DNA from: Pseudoxanthomonas sp. SE1
GTDB taxonomy: Bacteria > Pseudomonadota > Gammaproteobacteria > Xanthomonadales > Xanthomonadaceae
Reading direction: 5' to 3'
DNA: 64,000 nucleotides
Assembly: GCF_029542205.1 (NCBI RefSeq)
Contig: NZ_CP113783.1
Location: 2,595,001-2,659,000, forward strand
The notes beneath the pieces were generated by a model that saw only the letters and a program-made list of their open reading frames with translations, had not been told where the DNA came from and made no database searches. The position numbers and the translations under genes were made by a program. Positions 26,729 through 34,962 of this stretch are shown piece by piece (position 1 is the stretch's first letter; each line of letters starts with the position of its first letter).

Positions 26729-27115
26729 CTAAGGCTCGCCCTGGAACACCAGCGTCACCTTGGGCCTCGCCGGATCACCCGCGCTGTACTGCGTCTGCGG
26801 AAAGTCGGGATAGTCCGGGTAGCTCGCATGCAACGTGTCGTTGGACAGCCACCGCAACTTCAGCGGTGCATGGTCGAAGGGGGCATCGAACCCGGCAACG
26901 CCGGTGGAGGCCATGCACTCGGCCTTGCGCGAAGACTCCAGCACCGTCACCTGCGTGCGCCGGTAGGTGGTCAGGCTGCAGCCGCAATGGCGCAGCTCGG
27001 CCTTCAGCGTACCGTCGGGAGATGGCAGCGTGTCGACGTATTCGTCCACACAACCGCAGGCGGTCAGGCCGCACAGCAACACACAAGAAACCACGATGCG
27101 GGACAGCTGCTTCAT
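26729..27115 (-). CDS. Putative lipoprotein of unknown function
   Basis: The ATG at 27115 gives 128 residues beginning MKQLSRIVVSCVLLCGLTAC, a clear lipoprotein signal with the lipobox LTAC. The mature part has extra cysteines (GCVDEYV, RHCGCSL, KAECMAS) and a phrase typical of DUF families with a copper/pseudo-propeller look (LPSPDGTLKAELRHC). An upstream extension to 27232 runs into a repeat and is not used. Probably membrane-anchored in the periplasm; role unknown. Confidence 0.75.
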   Translation of the reverse strand: MKQLSRIVVSCVLLCGLTACGCVDEYVDTLPSPDGTLKAELRHCGCSLTTYRRTQVTVLESSRKAECMASTGVAGFDAPFDHAPLKLRWLSNDTLHASYPDYPDFPQTQYSAGDPARPKVTLVFQGEP

Positions 27116-27196
27116 GACTGACCGACTCCCAAGCGACACGACATTCCTGCCTCCATCCTGCCAGCCATTCGCGTCATCGCAAAGCACAAAAAGCGC

Positions 27197-27286
27197 CGTA
27201 GGATGGGTTGAGCCACAGGCGATACCCATCAATCGCAGCGTGCCGGCTCACGACGATGGGTATCGCTTCGCTCAACCCATCCTGCG
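27197..27286. repeat. TAGGATGGGTTGA inverted repeat pair
   Basis: The second copy of the pair described near 25.95 kb is almost identical: CGTAGGATGGGTTGAGCC at 27197 and the inverted partner ending about 27286. It lies upstream of the lipoprotein gene on its 5' side. Confidence 0.88.
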
Positions 27287-27330
27287 TGCTGGCAGGCCGT
27301 GCTTCGCACCCGATATCGCGATCCGCGCAC

Positions 27331-27357
27331 AAAAAAGGGAGGCGCGCTGCGCCTCCC
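27331..27357 (-). terminator. Strong terminator-like hairpin on the minus strand
   Basis: A perfect 9-bp stem (27337-27345 with 27349-27357) and a 3-nt loop are followed on the minus strand by six T (27331-27336). It would end leftward transcription arriving from the arr region, yet no minus-strand gene is visible upstream of it. It may be bidirectional relic DNA or the end of an antisense RNA. Confidence 0.7.
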
Positions 27358-27459
27358 ACCATCAATTTATATAACCCCCGGGGGCTTGCGGCAAGGCCCG
27401 GTGCGGACTGCAGTATCGCCGGCCTGTCGATACGGCAGGCCACCGGAACACCACCCCCT

Positions 27460-27861
27460 ATGCGCGATACCGAGATCTACTACCACGGCACCAAGGCGAA
27501 ACTGGCTCCCGGCGACCTGATCGTCGCGGGCTACACCTCCAACTTCGGCGAGCGCCGCATCGCCAGGTACGTCTACCTCACCGCCATGCTGGAAGCGGCC
27601 ACCTGGGGCGCGGAACTCGCTGTCGGCGAAGGCCACGGGCACATCTACATTGTCGAACCGACCGGCCCGTTCGAGGACGATCCCAACCTCACCAACCAGC
27701 GCTTCCCGGGCAATCCAACCCGGTCGTATCGGACGCGCGATCCACTGCGCGTGGTCGCCGAAGTGAAGGGCTGGATCGGTCACACGCCCGAGCAACTCAC
27801 CACCATGCGCGATCGCCTGGCGGAACTGGATCGACAGGGCGTGGAAGCCATCGAGGACTGA
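27460..27861 (+). CDS. arr: Rifampin ADP-ribosyltransferase (Arr family)
   Basis: This 133-residue protein closely follows Arr: YYHGTKAKLAPGDLI, VYLTAMLEAATWGAELA, EPTGPFEDDPNLTNQRFPGN and SYRTRDPLRVV. The residues matching the catalytic His19/Tyr49/Asp84 of the mycobacterial enzyme are His9, Tyr39 and Asp74, with an exactly constant offset. It would transfer ADP-ribose from NAD+ to a rifamycin hydroxyl, inactivating the drug. Chromosomal Arr homologues are widespread and some may have other natural targets. It stands alone in a repeat-rich accessory segment. Confidence 0.92.
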   Translation: MRDTEIYYHGTKAKLAPGDLIVAGYTSNFGERRIARYVYLTAMLEAATWGAELAVGEGHGHIYIVEPTGPFEDDPNLTNQRFPGNPTRSYRTRDPLRVVAEVKGWIGHTPEQLTTMRDRLAELDRQGVEAIED

Positions 27862-28017
27862 GGGCGACTGCCTCCGCATAGTGCGCAGCTAGCGGAAAAC
27901 ACCCTCAATAGCCTGTGCTGAACGAAGTGAAGCCCAACATCGCGCATCGTCCGACACTCCGATGTCGGGCTTCGCAGGCTCAGCCCACCTTATCCCGCTG
28001 ACCGCGCGCCCACCGCC

Positions 28018-28356
28018 TCACGACGCCGGATCGAACATGAACACCCGCAGTTCCTGATCGCAGCGACACGCCTTCGCGATGCGCGCCGCCCAGGCGATGG
28101 CCTCCTCGCGGGATGGCAGTTCGAGTACGGTGAAACCGCCGTTGAGCGGCGGCGCCCACGGGTATCCGCCCTCGGCGACAGCGCCATCGCCCGACACGAG
28201 CATCGGCGACACACTCTCGTCGATGCCTCCACCGAAGACGTACACCCCCGCGACTTTCGCCTGCTCGATCACCGCGCGCGACTCGCGACCCGCTGCTTCA
28301 AGTTCGTCGCCGGATACGACCATCGCAGCGCTGGGAAAGGAAATCAGATACTTCAT
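28018..28356 (-). CDS. YciI/DGPF-like domain protein
   Basis: This 112-residue protein starts MKYLISFPSAAMVV. It has the YCII-like ferredoxin fold pattern (GGFTVLELPSREEAIAWAARIA), a family of small dimeric proteins often placed next to sigma factors or transporters. The function is not established. It is the last gene of a minus-strand run AraC > VOC > membrane protein > YciI. Confidence 0.8.
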   Translation of the reverse strand: MKYLISFPSAAMVVSGDELEAAGRESRAVIEQAKVAGVYVFGGGIDESVSPMLVSGDGAVAEGGYPWAPPLNGGFTVLELPSREEAIAWAARIAKACRCDQELRVFMFDPAS

Positions 28357-28403
28357 CGGGCGTCCTCTGCTGGGCGGGGTGACGGAACCGGTCGAGCGTC
28401 GAC

Positions 28404-28622
28404 CTACCCGCTGCTTGCGCCGCTGCGCCGCCTCGCAAGATACGGCAGTGCGAACAGATACAGGCCCGTGAGCAGCAGCAACGCCAACGGCAGCAGCGTG
28501 AACAGCCCGACGTACAGCGCGATCTTTTCCTGCCCCATGACCAGCAGGTTGGCGATGACCGTCAACGTGAAGGTGATGGACAGCCAACGGTGGAACTGAC
28601 GGATCCACGCGCTCCCGTTCAT
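28404..28622 (-). CDS. Small two-helix membrane protein
   Basis: This 72-residue protein (MNGSAWIRQFHRWLSITFTL) has two TM helices and a short Arg-rich tail. It lies between the VOC gene (38 bp) and the YciI gene (47 bp), all on the minus strand, so it is likely part of the same transcript. No recognised family beyond small transmembrane proteins of this sort. Confidence 0.7.
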   Translation of the reverse strand: MNGSAWIRQFHRWLSITFTLTVIANLLVMGQEKIALYVGLFTLLPLALLLLTGLYLFALPYLARRRSGASSG

Positions 28623-28660
28623 AGCGATCTCCTGCGCAAGCGGCACGATGGCGTGGACAC

Positions 28661-29077
28661 TCAGTGCGCCGCGCGCCGGGACTCGATCATCTTCCAGCCG
28701 TTCCCCGAGGGGTCGCGGAAGTTGGCATCGACGTTGCCGTAGCGCGCTTCCGGCGCCTGGGTGAACTCCACGCCGTTGGCGCGCATGCGCTCGTACTCGG
28801 CGCGGCAATCGTCCACGTTGAGCACCAGCGGTGGCATGGCGCCCTTGGCGACGATCGCGTTGACCGCCTGTGCGGTGGCGTCGTCCAGCACCGGCGCCTG
28901 TGCCTTGAACAGACCGAGCTGCACGGACGGCTGGTCCGGATGCTGCACGGTCAGCCAGCGGTAGTCGCCGTTGCGCGCATCGGTATGCACGCGGAACCCG
29001 ACCTTGTCGACATAGAACGCCAGTGCTTCGTCCTGATCGCGGACATACAGACCGACCACCCCGATACCCTGACTCAT
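28661..29077 (-). CDS. VOC (glyoxalase/bleomycin-resistance) family protein
   Basis: This 138-residue protein has two beta-alpha-beta-beta-beta modules: GVVGLYVRDQDEALAFYVDKVGFRV at the N-terminus and NFRDPSGNGWKMIESR at the end, the hallmark of VOC proteins. Metal-site identity is uncertain. The start codon overlaps the stop of the upstream AraC-type regulator gene (ATGA), implying co-translation and control by, or with, that regulator. Confidence 0.88.
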   Translation of the reverse strand: MSQGIGVVGLYVRDQDEALAFYVDKVGFRVHTDARNGDYRWLTVQHPDQPSVQLGLFKAQAPVLDDATAQAVNAIVAKGAMPPLVLNVDDCRAEYERMRANGVEFTQAPEARYGNVDANFRDPSGNGWKMIESRRAAH

Positions 29078-29577
29078 GGAACCTCCTGCGTGGATGAGGG
29101 CGCTTTTGTATCACCGCCCTCCTGCCGTCGCTTCTCCGAAACTGCGGTGGTGAGGTCGGGCCGGTAGGCGGCGCTGACATAACAGTGCGGCACGCATTCC
29201 AGCGCGTGGCGCGCGGCCTGTTCACGCGCGCGCAGTGCACCCGGGCTTTCGCCGGTGATGTCGCGGAAGGTACGGCCGAACGTGCCCAGACTGTTCCATC
29301 CGGTCTGCAGGGCGATGTCGAGGATGGGCGTATCGGTGTCGCGCAGCAGCGCCTTGGCGCGCTCGATGCGGCGCGTCAGCAGGTAGCGGTGCGGTGGAAT
29401 GCCGAAGGCATCCTTGAAGGACCGCGCGAAGTGCGCCTCGGACACATGGCTCACGCGCGCGAGGCGCTGCACAGGCCAGGCTTCGTGCGAGGCGGCATCC
29501 ATCCGATCCTTCGCGCGCAACAGGCGGCGCAGCAGATCGGGATCCTGGCCCGTGCGGCCTTGTACCGGCGTGCTCAC
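29074..29577 (-). CDS. AraC-family transcription regulator (DNA-binding domain only)
   Basis: The GTG at 29577 (VSTPVQGRTG) gives 167 residues, mostly a two-helix-turn-helix AraC domain: VQRLARVSHVSEAHFARSFK and PILDIALQTGWNSLGTFGRTF, then TGESPGALR. There is no sensor domain, only a ~40-residue tail. Longer frames upstream are Gly/Arg-rich shadow sequence. It overlaps the VOC gene and probably regulates that operon. Confidence 0.85.
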   Translation of the reverse strand: MSTPVQGRTGQDPDLLRRLLRAKDRMDAASHEAWPVQRLARVSHVSEAHFARSFKDAFGIPPHRYLLTRRIERAKALLRDTDTPILDIALQTGWNSLGTFGRTFRDITGESPGALRAREQAARHALECVPHCYVSAAYRPDLTTAVSEKRRQEGGDTKAPSSTQEVP

Positions 29578-29675
29578 GTGTCGTGTTCCATGGCTGGCGG
29601 TTCCCTTCCCGGCGTTTCCGGGCGCACGATACTCCACCCCGCGCCCTGCGCGCCCACCTGCCCAGGCGCCACGCC

Positions 29676-29939
29676 ATGACCCGGCCCTCCACGCCCTACG
29701 CACCGATCAACTGCGAATTCCACGACGTACTGGAAGCCACGGCGACACGACGCCGCACGGCCTCGATCCGGTTCATCGATGGAGACGGCGTGCTGCAGCA
29801 GCGCAACGCACGGATCGTCGCGCTGTACGCCAGCGGCGGCAGCGAGTACGCCGAACTCGACACCGGCGAACGCATCCGCCTGGACCACCTGGTCGCGGTG
29901 GACGGCGAAGTGCTGGCGGACTACGCATCCCCCCCGTAA
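29676..29939 (+). CDS. rof: Rof-type Rho-binding antiterminator
   Basis: This 87-residue protein contains the Rof/YaeO signature YAPINCEFHDVLE and the family's small beta-barrel pattern ending RLDHLVAVDGEV. In E. coli Rof binds Rho hexamer subunits and blocks RNA loading, reducing termination. This is an orphan copy: divergent from the AraC gene and 120 bp from the next plus-strand gene. The start is the ATG before TRPSTPYAP. Confidence 0.82.
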   Translation: MTRPSTPYAPINCEFHDVLEATATRRRTASIRFIDGDGVLQQRNARIVALYASGGSEYAELDTGERIRLDHLVAVDGEVLADYASPP

Positions 29940-30059
29940 CCCAGCATCGGCCCAAGGCAAAGGACGCGTGAGGCCCGGCCGGGCGTGTGGGGCTGCGTTT
30001 CGTCACGCATCGGGAACGCGGTCCGTGCGAAGGTGCATCACGTCCCAGGGGAATCCATC

Positions 30060-30335
30060 GTGATCACGCGCGTATCGGCTCCGTTGCCCGAGGGTTTCTC
30101 GTGGCAGGTGGAAAACCAGCGGAGGACCCTTGTATGCCAGGGCCGGCCCATCGTCGAGATCGGCCCCGAACGGCAGGGGTGGATGGCGAGGATCCTGGTC
30201 TCGGGCAAAGGCATTTCGCAGGAGCAGGTGGCCGTGCGCTCGCTGGAGGCCGGTGCGGCGTGGGCCACGCGCTGGATGCTGGAACGCCAGTCTGCCCTGA
30301 TCCGCGCGGTCGCGGAACTGCCGCCCGTCTCCTGA
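30060..30335 (+). CDS. Small hypothetical protein
   Basis: This 91-residue frame starts at GTG 30060, preceded at 6 bp by an AGGGGAA ribosome site. The sequence is soluble and mixed (VITRVSAPLPEGFSWQVENQ; WATRWMLERQSALIRAVAEL at the C-terminus). It ends 17 bp before the PAS kinase gene, so it may be its operon partner. No family recognised. Confidence 0.6.
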   Translation: MITRVSAPLPEGFSWQVENQRRTLVCQGRPIVEIGPERQGWMARILVSGKGISQEQVAVRSLEAGAAWATRWMLERQSALIRAVAELPPVS

Positions 30336-30352
30336 CGCCTCGTCCGCCGATC

Positions 30353-31555
30353 ATGTCCGACACGTCGCCGCCGGCCGCCGGGCCCGATCCCGCGCGCACA
30401 CCGCGTGCCCTTGGCGATGCCGCCGCCATCCCGCTGCTGGACGACGACACGCAACAGCTGAAACGCCTGATCGACGGCGTGGTCGATTTCGCCATCTACA
30501 TGCTGGACACCGAAGGCCATGTGCGCAGCTGGAATACCGGCGGCGAGCGCATCAAGGGCTACACCCGGGAAGAGGTGATCGGCACCCACTTCTCGCGCTT
30601 CTACACGCCGGAAGACATCGCCAGCGACGCACCCGCGCGGGGCCTCCGGATCGCGCGCGAGGAGGGACGCTTCACCGCCGAGGGCTGGCGCGTGCGCAAG
30701 GGCGGCGCCGTGTTCCATGCCAGCGTGGTGATCGACCCCATCTGGCAGGACGATGTGCTGGTCGGCTACGCGAAAGTCACGCGCGACATCACCGACCGCC
30801 TCGAAGACCAGGAACGGCTGGAACAATCCCGCGATGCCCTCCTGCAGGCGCACAAGCTTGAAGCCGTCGGCAAGTTGACGCTGGGCCTGGCGCATGACTT
30901 CAACAACCTGCTCAACATCATCATCAACAGCCTGGAACTCGTGGATCACTACACGATGCAGCCCAAGGCGAAGAAGCATCTGCAGGGCGCGATGCGGGCG
31001 GCTGAGCGTGGCGCGCTGCTCACCCGGCAGTTGCTGACCTTCGGCACAGGACGCGTGCTGGTGTCGGAACGGCATTCGGTGGCCACCGTCATCCACGAGG
31101 CGATGGACACGTTGCGACGCGCATGCCACGACGGCGTGACCCTGTATGCCCGCTTCGATGACGATCTGCCCGGGATCGACGTGGACCGGGAGCAACTGGA
31201 GGCGGCGTTGCTGAACCTGGTGTCCAACAGCCGCGACGCGATGCCCGCCGGAGGTCACATCGCGATCACGGCGACGCTGCGAGAGTGTGCGCCGCCACAT
31301 GCCGCGGATGCGGCCGCCAGCCGCTTCATCTGCATCGAAGTCAGCGACAACGGCGACGGCATTCCGGCGGACGACCAGGCACGCGTGTTCGAGCCCTTCT
31401 TCACCACGAAGGAGGTGGGCAAGGGCAGCGGGCTGGGCCTCAGCCAGGTGTTCGGATTCGCGCGCCAGTCGGGCGGATTCGCGGAACTGAAAAGCGCTTC
31501 CGGCGAAGGCACCACGGTTTCCCTTTGCCTTCCCGTGCCACGAGACCCGGAATGA
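30353..31555 (+). CDS. PAS-domain soluble sensor histidine kinase
   Basis: This 400-residue kinase has no TM segment. A PAS domain (residues ~40-145: FAIYMLDTEGHVRSWNTGGERIKGYT) is followed by a phosphoacceptor region with His181 (GLAHDFNNLLNII), as in kinases of the HWE/HisKA-NtrB style with HDFNNLL, and an HATPase domain (DNGDGIPAD, GSGLGLSQVFGFARQSGG). It senses a cytosolic cue via PAS. Its stop overlaps the start of the receiver-only regulator that follows. Confidence 0.92.
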   Translation: MSDTSPPAAGPDPARTPRALGDAAAIPLLDDDTQQLKRLIDGVVDFAIYMLDTEGHVRSWNTGGERIKGYTREEVIGTHFSRFYTPEDIASDAPARGLRIAREEGRFTAEGWRVRKGGAVFHASVVIDPIWQDDVLVGYAKVTRDITDRLEDQERLEQSRDALLQAHKLEAVGKLTLGLAHDFNNLLNIIINSLELVDHYTMQPKAKKHLQGAMRAAERGALLTRQLLTFGTGRVLVSERHSVATVIHEAMDTLRRACHDGVTLYARFDDDLPGIDVDREQLEAALLNLVSNSRDAMPAGGHIAITATLRECAPPHAADAAASRFICIEVSDNGDGIPADDQARVFEPFFTTKEVGKGSGLGLSQVFGFARQSGGFAELKSASGEGTTVSLCLPVPRDPE

Positions 31556-31911
31556 CCGACGCCAGACGCATGCTGTTGATCGACGACGAGGCCGACCTGC
31601 TCGACATCCTCTCCGATGCGTTCGAGATCGCCGGGTTCGAGGTGGTGACGGCCATCGATGGCCAGAAGGCCATGGCATGCCTGCACGACGGCACGCGTTT
31701 CGACGTCGTGATCTCGGACATGGCCATGCCGGGCCACATCTCCGGCATCGATGTGGCGCGGGAAGCCGCCGCCCTGCATCCCGATGCCCGGGTGATCCTC
31801 GCCTCGGGCCATCCGCGCGCGGAACTGCCGCCGCTGCCGGACCGCGTGCGCTACCTGCCCAAGCCCTACCGGGTCACCCAGTTGCTGCAGACGATCAACG
31901 CTGCGGACTGA
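31552..31911 (+). CDS. Stand-alone receiver domain response regulator
   Basis: This 119-residue receiver domain has acidic residues D11/D12, phospho-acceptor D56 (VVISDMAMPG), a Ser in the LASGHP position and Lys in YLPKPYR. There is no output domain, so it is likely a CheY/phosphorelay-type partner of the overlapping upstream PAS kinase. Output must pass through protein-protein contact or a phosphotransferase encoded elsewhere. Confidence 0.9.
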   Translation: MTDARRMLLIDDEADLLDILSDAFEIAGFEVVTAIDGQKAMACLHDGTRFDVVISDMAMPGHISGIDVAREAAALHPDARVILASGHPRAELPPLPDRVRYLPKPYRVTQLLQTINAAD

Positions 31912-32077
31912 ACACCGGGTCGCGGAGGCCTGCGCACAGATATATTTCGTCCACCATGCACCGGGCTTGGTCGCCCGTGCCGTGCTTTCGTCGCGCGCGC
32001 ATTGTCCGCCGCACCCTGCCCCGGCACGCTGTCCGCATGCCGCCCGTTGGTGGCGCGCCGACCGAAGGAGCCTCTCC

Positions 32078-32302
32078 GTGAAGACCCTCATCGCCCTGCT
32101 CGCCTGGTGCCTGCTGTTCGTGCTGTGCTGGCCGCTCGCCCTGCTGGCGCTGGTGGCGTGGCCGCTGGTGTGGCTGCTGTCGCTGCCGTTCCGTCTGGTG
32201 GGCATCACCTTCTCCGCCCTGTTCTCTTTCCTGCACGCCGTGCTGATGCTGCCGGCGCGGCTGCTGGGCGGGCGTCCGCGCGCACCGTTGGTGTCGGCAT
32301 GA
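32078..32302 (+). CDS. Small hydrophobic membrane protein
   Basis: This 74-residue protein starts at GTG with an AAGGAG site 6-8 bp upstream. It is almost entirely hydrophobic (two helices, TLIALLAWCLLFVLCWPLAL then WPLVWLLSLPFRLVGITF), ending in an Arg-rich tail. Its stop overlaps the start of the next gene (ATGA). Function unknown. Confidence 0.7.
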   Translation: MKTLIALLAWCLLFVLCWPLALLALVAWPLVWLLSLPFRLVGITFSALFSFLHAVLMLPARLLGGRPRAPLVSA

Positions 32303-32808
32303 GCGCCGTCCGGTCACGTGTGGCGAAGGCCGCGCTGGCGGGCCTGATGGGCACCGTGCTGTTGTTCGGCGCGGTGGAATCCGCCGCTGCGGCCGAACGC
32401 ACGCCCGAACAGCTCACGCAGGTGATCGATGCACTGGATGCGGCGGTGTTCGGCTCGTTCAACACCTGCGCCGACCCCGCGCAACTGGCGAAACATGCCG
32501 CCTATTTCGACGAGGCCGTGGAGTTCTACCACGACAACGGCGGCGTCACGTGGACCCGCGACGAGATGATCGAGCGCACACGCGCCAACGTGTGCGGCCA
32601 CTATCGGCGCGAACGCGTACCGGGCACGCTGGCGGTGTTCCCGATCAAGGGCTTCGGTGCGATCGCGCAGGGCACGCACCGGTTCTGCGCGCTGTCGTCC
32701 GGCACCTGCGAAGGCGAAGCCGACTTCGTGATGGTCTGGCGCGAACGCGACGGCCAATGGCAGGTCACGCGCGTGCTGAGTTATGCGCACCGGCCGGCCA
32801 CGCGCTGA
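32299..32808 (+). CDS. Secreted NTF2-like (SnoaL/DUF4440-type) protein
   Basis: This 169-residue protein has a signal peptide (VAKAALAGLMGTVLLFGAVESAAAA). The mature part is an NTF2-like cone fold: FDEAVEFYHDNGGVTWTRDEMIERTR, then FCALSSGTCEGEADFVMVWRE. The proposed role is ligand binding or unassigned enzymatic activity in the periplasm. Co-transcribed with the tiny membrane protein upstream. Confidence 0.75.
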   Translation: MSAVRSRVAKAALAGLMGTVLLFGAVESAAAAERTPEQLTQVIDALDAAVFGSFNTCADPAQLAKHAAYFDEAVEFYHDNGGVTWTRDEMIERTRANVCGHYRRERVPGTLAVFPIKGFGAIAQGTHRFCALSSGTCEGEADFVMVWRERDGQWQVTRVLSYAHRPATR

Positions 32809-32820
32809 AGCGCGCGTCCG

Positions 32821-33261
32821 TCAGGGACGGCTTTCGCTGATCTCTTCCAGGATGCCCCAGGCGCCACCGTCGCACGCAGCGACCTTCAGCGATATCGGAC
32901 TTGTGTAATCCTTCAGCAGCGAATAGCGGGACGCGGTGATGCGCACGGCATCGCCTTCGCGCGTGAACGCCACCGAGGAGAACGTACTGCGGTCGCTGCG
33001 CTGTCGGGCGACCGGCATCGCTGCGCGTACGAGATCCTTGTATTGCGCCGCCGGCAACTCCAGCGTGCGCTCGGTGCCGTCGGGGAAGCGCCGCGTGTTG
33101 CGCACCAGTGCCGCATCGCAGTAGAGATCGGCGAAGGCCGGATCGTAGGTGGCGGCCAGCTGCTCATAGCGCTGGAACAGCGCCCGCGCCTCCGTGGTGC
33201 CGTCAGCATGGGCGGGCATCGCAATGGACAGCAGCAGACACGACAGGACTAAAGAACGCAT
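32821..33261 (-). CDS. Secreted protein of unknown function
   Basis: The ATG at 33261 gives 146 residues beginning with a signal peptide (MRSLVLSCLLLSIAMPAHA). The mature region (LFQRYEQLAATYDPAFADLY; GTERTLELPAAQYKDLVRAA) again resembles an NTF2/SnoaL-like fold. Convergent with the previous gene (12 bp apart). Family assignment uncertain. Confidence 0.68.
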   Translation of the reverse strand: MRSLVLSCLLLSIAMPAHADGTTEARALFQRYEQLAATYDPAFADLYCDAALVRNTRRFPDGTERTLELPAAQYKDLVRAAMPVARQRSDRSTFSSVAFTREGDAVRITASRYSLLKDYTSPISLKVAACDGGAWGILEEISESRP

Positions 33262-33428
33262 GGACGAAGTTTCCCCGGAACGGGCGCCGAGTTTAACCGG
33301 GAGTTCGCGGACCGGCATCGACGCCGACCCTGCACTTCGCACTCGCTTCACACAGCCCCCCTCACCGGCGCACGCCGGCAGCCGATCCTGCGTCCGGCGC
33401 ACCCGCCGCCGACACCGGAGACATGGTC

Positions 33429-33995
33429 ATGACCCACGACACCTACCCCAACGCGCTCGCATGGATCCGCGTTCTCCGGCCTGTGATCTGGGGTGGCGCG
33501 GCCCTGTTGCTGCTGGCCCCATGGCTGGCGATGCGCTTCACGGATGAGGTTGCCTGGACCGGCAGCGACTTCGTGGTCTCCGGCGCGATGCTGCTGACCG
33601 TCTGCGCTGCTTTCGAGGCCACCACGCGGGTGACGCGCGTCCCCAGCTACCTGCTGGCCAGCATGATCGCAATCGGCGCCGCCTTCCTGATGCTGTGGGC
33701 GAACCTGGCGGTCGGCATCGTCGATGAGCCGGACCATCGTGCCAACCTGCTCTTCCTTGGCGTACTGGCGGTCGGCGCCATCGGCACCGGGATTGCCAGA
33801 CTGCAGGCGCGCGGGATGTCGTACGTGCTTGTCGCGATGGCGCTGGCACAGATGGCGGCAGGCGGCATCGCGACGGGCATGGCGACGCAGGAATCGCCCG
33901 CGTTCGTGCTGACCTTCACTGGCCTGTATGTCGTTGCATGGTTGTCGTCCGCTCTGCTGTTCCACAAGGCGGCCAAGGCACTTGCTGCCGGGTGA
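33429..33995 (+). CDS. Hypothetical polytopic membrane protein
   Basis: This 188-residue protein has six predicted TM helices covering most of the length (PVIWGGAALLLLAPWLAM, VVSGAMLLTVCAAFE, LASMIAIGAAFLMLW, LLFLGVLAVGAIG, and two more). I prefer the second ATG (33429), 8 bp after GGAG, over the ATG 2 bp after it. No catalytic motif visible and no family I can name with confidence. Confidence 0.72.
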   Translation: MTHDTYPNALAWIRVLRPVIWGGAALLLLAPWLAMRFTDEVAWTGSDFVVSGAMLLTVCAAFEATTRVTRVPSYLLASMIAIGAAFLMLWANLAVGIVDEPDHRANLLFLGVLAVGAIGTGIARLQARGMSYVLVAMALAQMAAGGIATGMATQESPAFVLTFTGLYVVAWLSSALLFHKAAKALAAG

Positions 33996-34454
33996 TCAAC
34001 GTGGCTTCGAATGCCACAGTGCGTTGACGATGATCCAGCGTCCATCGAACCGCCCCATGTGGAAGTGGTCGACGAACCACGGGGTCTCCAGGCGCACAGC
34101 GGCCGTCTCGGCGGTGACGTCGAGCACGCGGCAGGTGCGGTTCCAGGCCTCCTTCGGCGTTTTCAGAACGCCCTGCCGGGTCAGGCTGACCAGTTCTTCC
34201 TTCGACATGCGGCGCAGGCCGAGGCGCTCGTCCGGTGTATCGCCGAGCACAGCGCGCTTGGCCAGGTCCGGATGCAGCGCGCGCGCCACGCGCGCCGGAT
34301 CGCCTTCCAGTTGGCCGTCGACGTAGTCGAAGCAGGTCGCCTCGATGGCGGCGAGCGTGGCGGGATCGGCTGCTGGCGTGGCCGGAGCGGAAGCACTGGC
34401 GGCGGCCAGGACGAGGGACAGCAGTGACATGGCGTTCGCCTTCGGTCGCGTCAT
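33996..34454 (-). CDS. Secreted NTF2-like protein (putative lumazine-binding type)
   Basis: This 152-residue protein has a signal-like N-terminus (AMSLLSLVLAAASASAPA; a second ATG at 34430 is possible). The mature part is typical of the NTF2-like 'putative lumazine-binding' group: CFDYVDGQLEGDPARVARALHPDLAKR, and FHMGRFDGRWIIVNALWH at the end. It is last in a minus-strand group YciI > GFA > this gene. The stop abuts the convergent membrane protein gene. Confidence 0.78.
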   Translation of the reverse strand: MTRPKANAMSLLSLVLAAASASAPATPAADPATLAAIEATCFDYVDGQLEGDPARVARALHPDLAKRAVLGDTPDERLGLRRMSKEELVSLTRQGVLKTPKEAWNRTCRVLDVTAETAAVRLETPWFVDHFHMGRFDGRWIIVNALWHSKPR

Positions 34455-34523
34455 CGACGGAGAGCGATCATGGGGAAGGTCCGCGCTCCGTACACGTGCC
34501 GGAAGTCCACACTGGGCCGGCAC

Positions 34524-34946
34524 CTACAGGTACGACGGCGATGCCGGCGGATGGTCCCAGTCGTCGTGGCGACCGTCCTCGTACTGCACCGGGATGGCGG
34601 CGAACCGTGCATCGTCCAACCCCTCCAGGGTGGCGACGTTGACGGCGTGGAACCAGCCGTTGAAGGGCGCCATCTCCAGGTATCCCTTGCTGAATCCGCG
34701 CACGCCGCAATGGCGGCAGAAGTAGTGGTGCACATGGCCGGCGGGCCATTCGGAAGCGTGGGCCTGGTAATCCGACAGGGCGTCGGCGCCGTGGAGCAGG
34801 CGGAAGCCCTCGCCGAGGGCGAACACCTTCCACATGCGCGTCTTCAGGCAGAAGCTGCAGTTGCAGCGACGCGTGCCGGCGGCGAGGTCGAGGTCGCACT
34901 CGAAGCGCACGGCGCCGCAATGGCAACTGCCGGTGTAGGTCTGCAT
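34524..34946 (-). CDS. GFA/CENP-V-like zinc protein
   Basis: This 140-residue single GFA domain has the zinc-binding cysteines in SCHCGAVRFE, RCNCSFCLKT and YFCRHCGVRGFSKG. The prototype binds glutathione and promotes S-hydroxymethylglutathione formation from formaldehyde, but most members have no proven activity. It is 16 bp downstream of the YciI-like gene on the same strand. A paralogue is encoded at 36.7 kb. Confidence 0.88.
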   Translation of the reverse strand: MQTYTGSCHCGAVRFECDLDLAAGTRRCNCSFCLKTRMWKVFALGEGFRLLHGADALSDYQAHASEWPAGHVHHYFCRHCGVRGFSKGYLEMAPFNGWFHAVNVATLEGLDDARFAAIPVQYEDGRHDDWDHPPASPSYL

Positions 34947-34962
34947 GGGGTTTCTCCTCGGG

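Noticed and set aside
25232..28000. Integrative element inserted in tRNA-Leu
   Set aside because: No integrase, no duplicated tRNA 3' end and no clear right border are visible; kept only as an accessory stretch.
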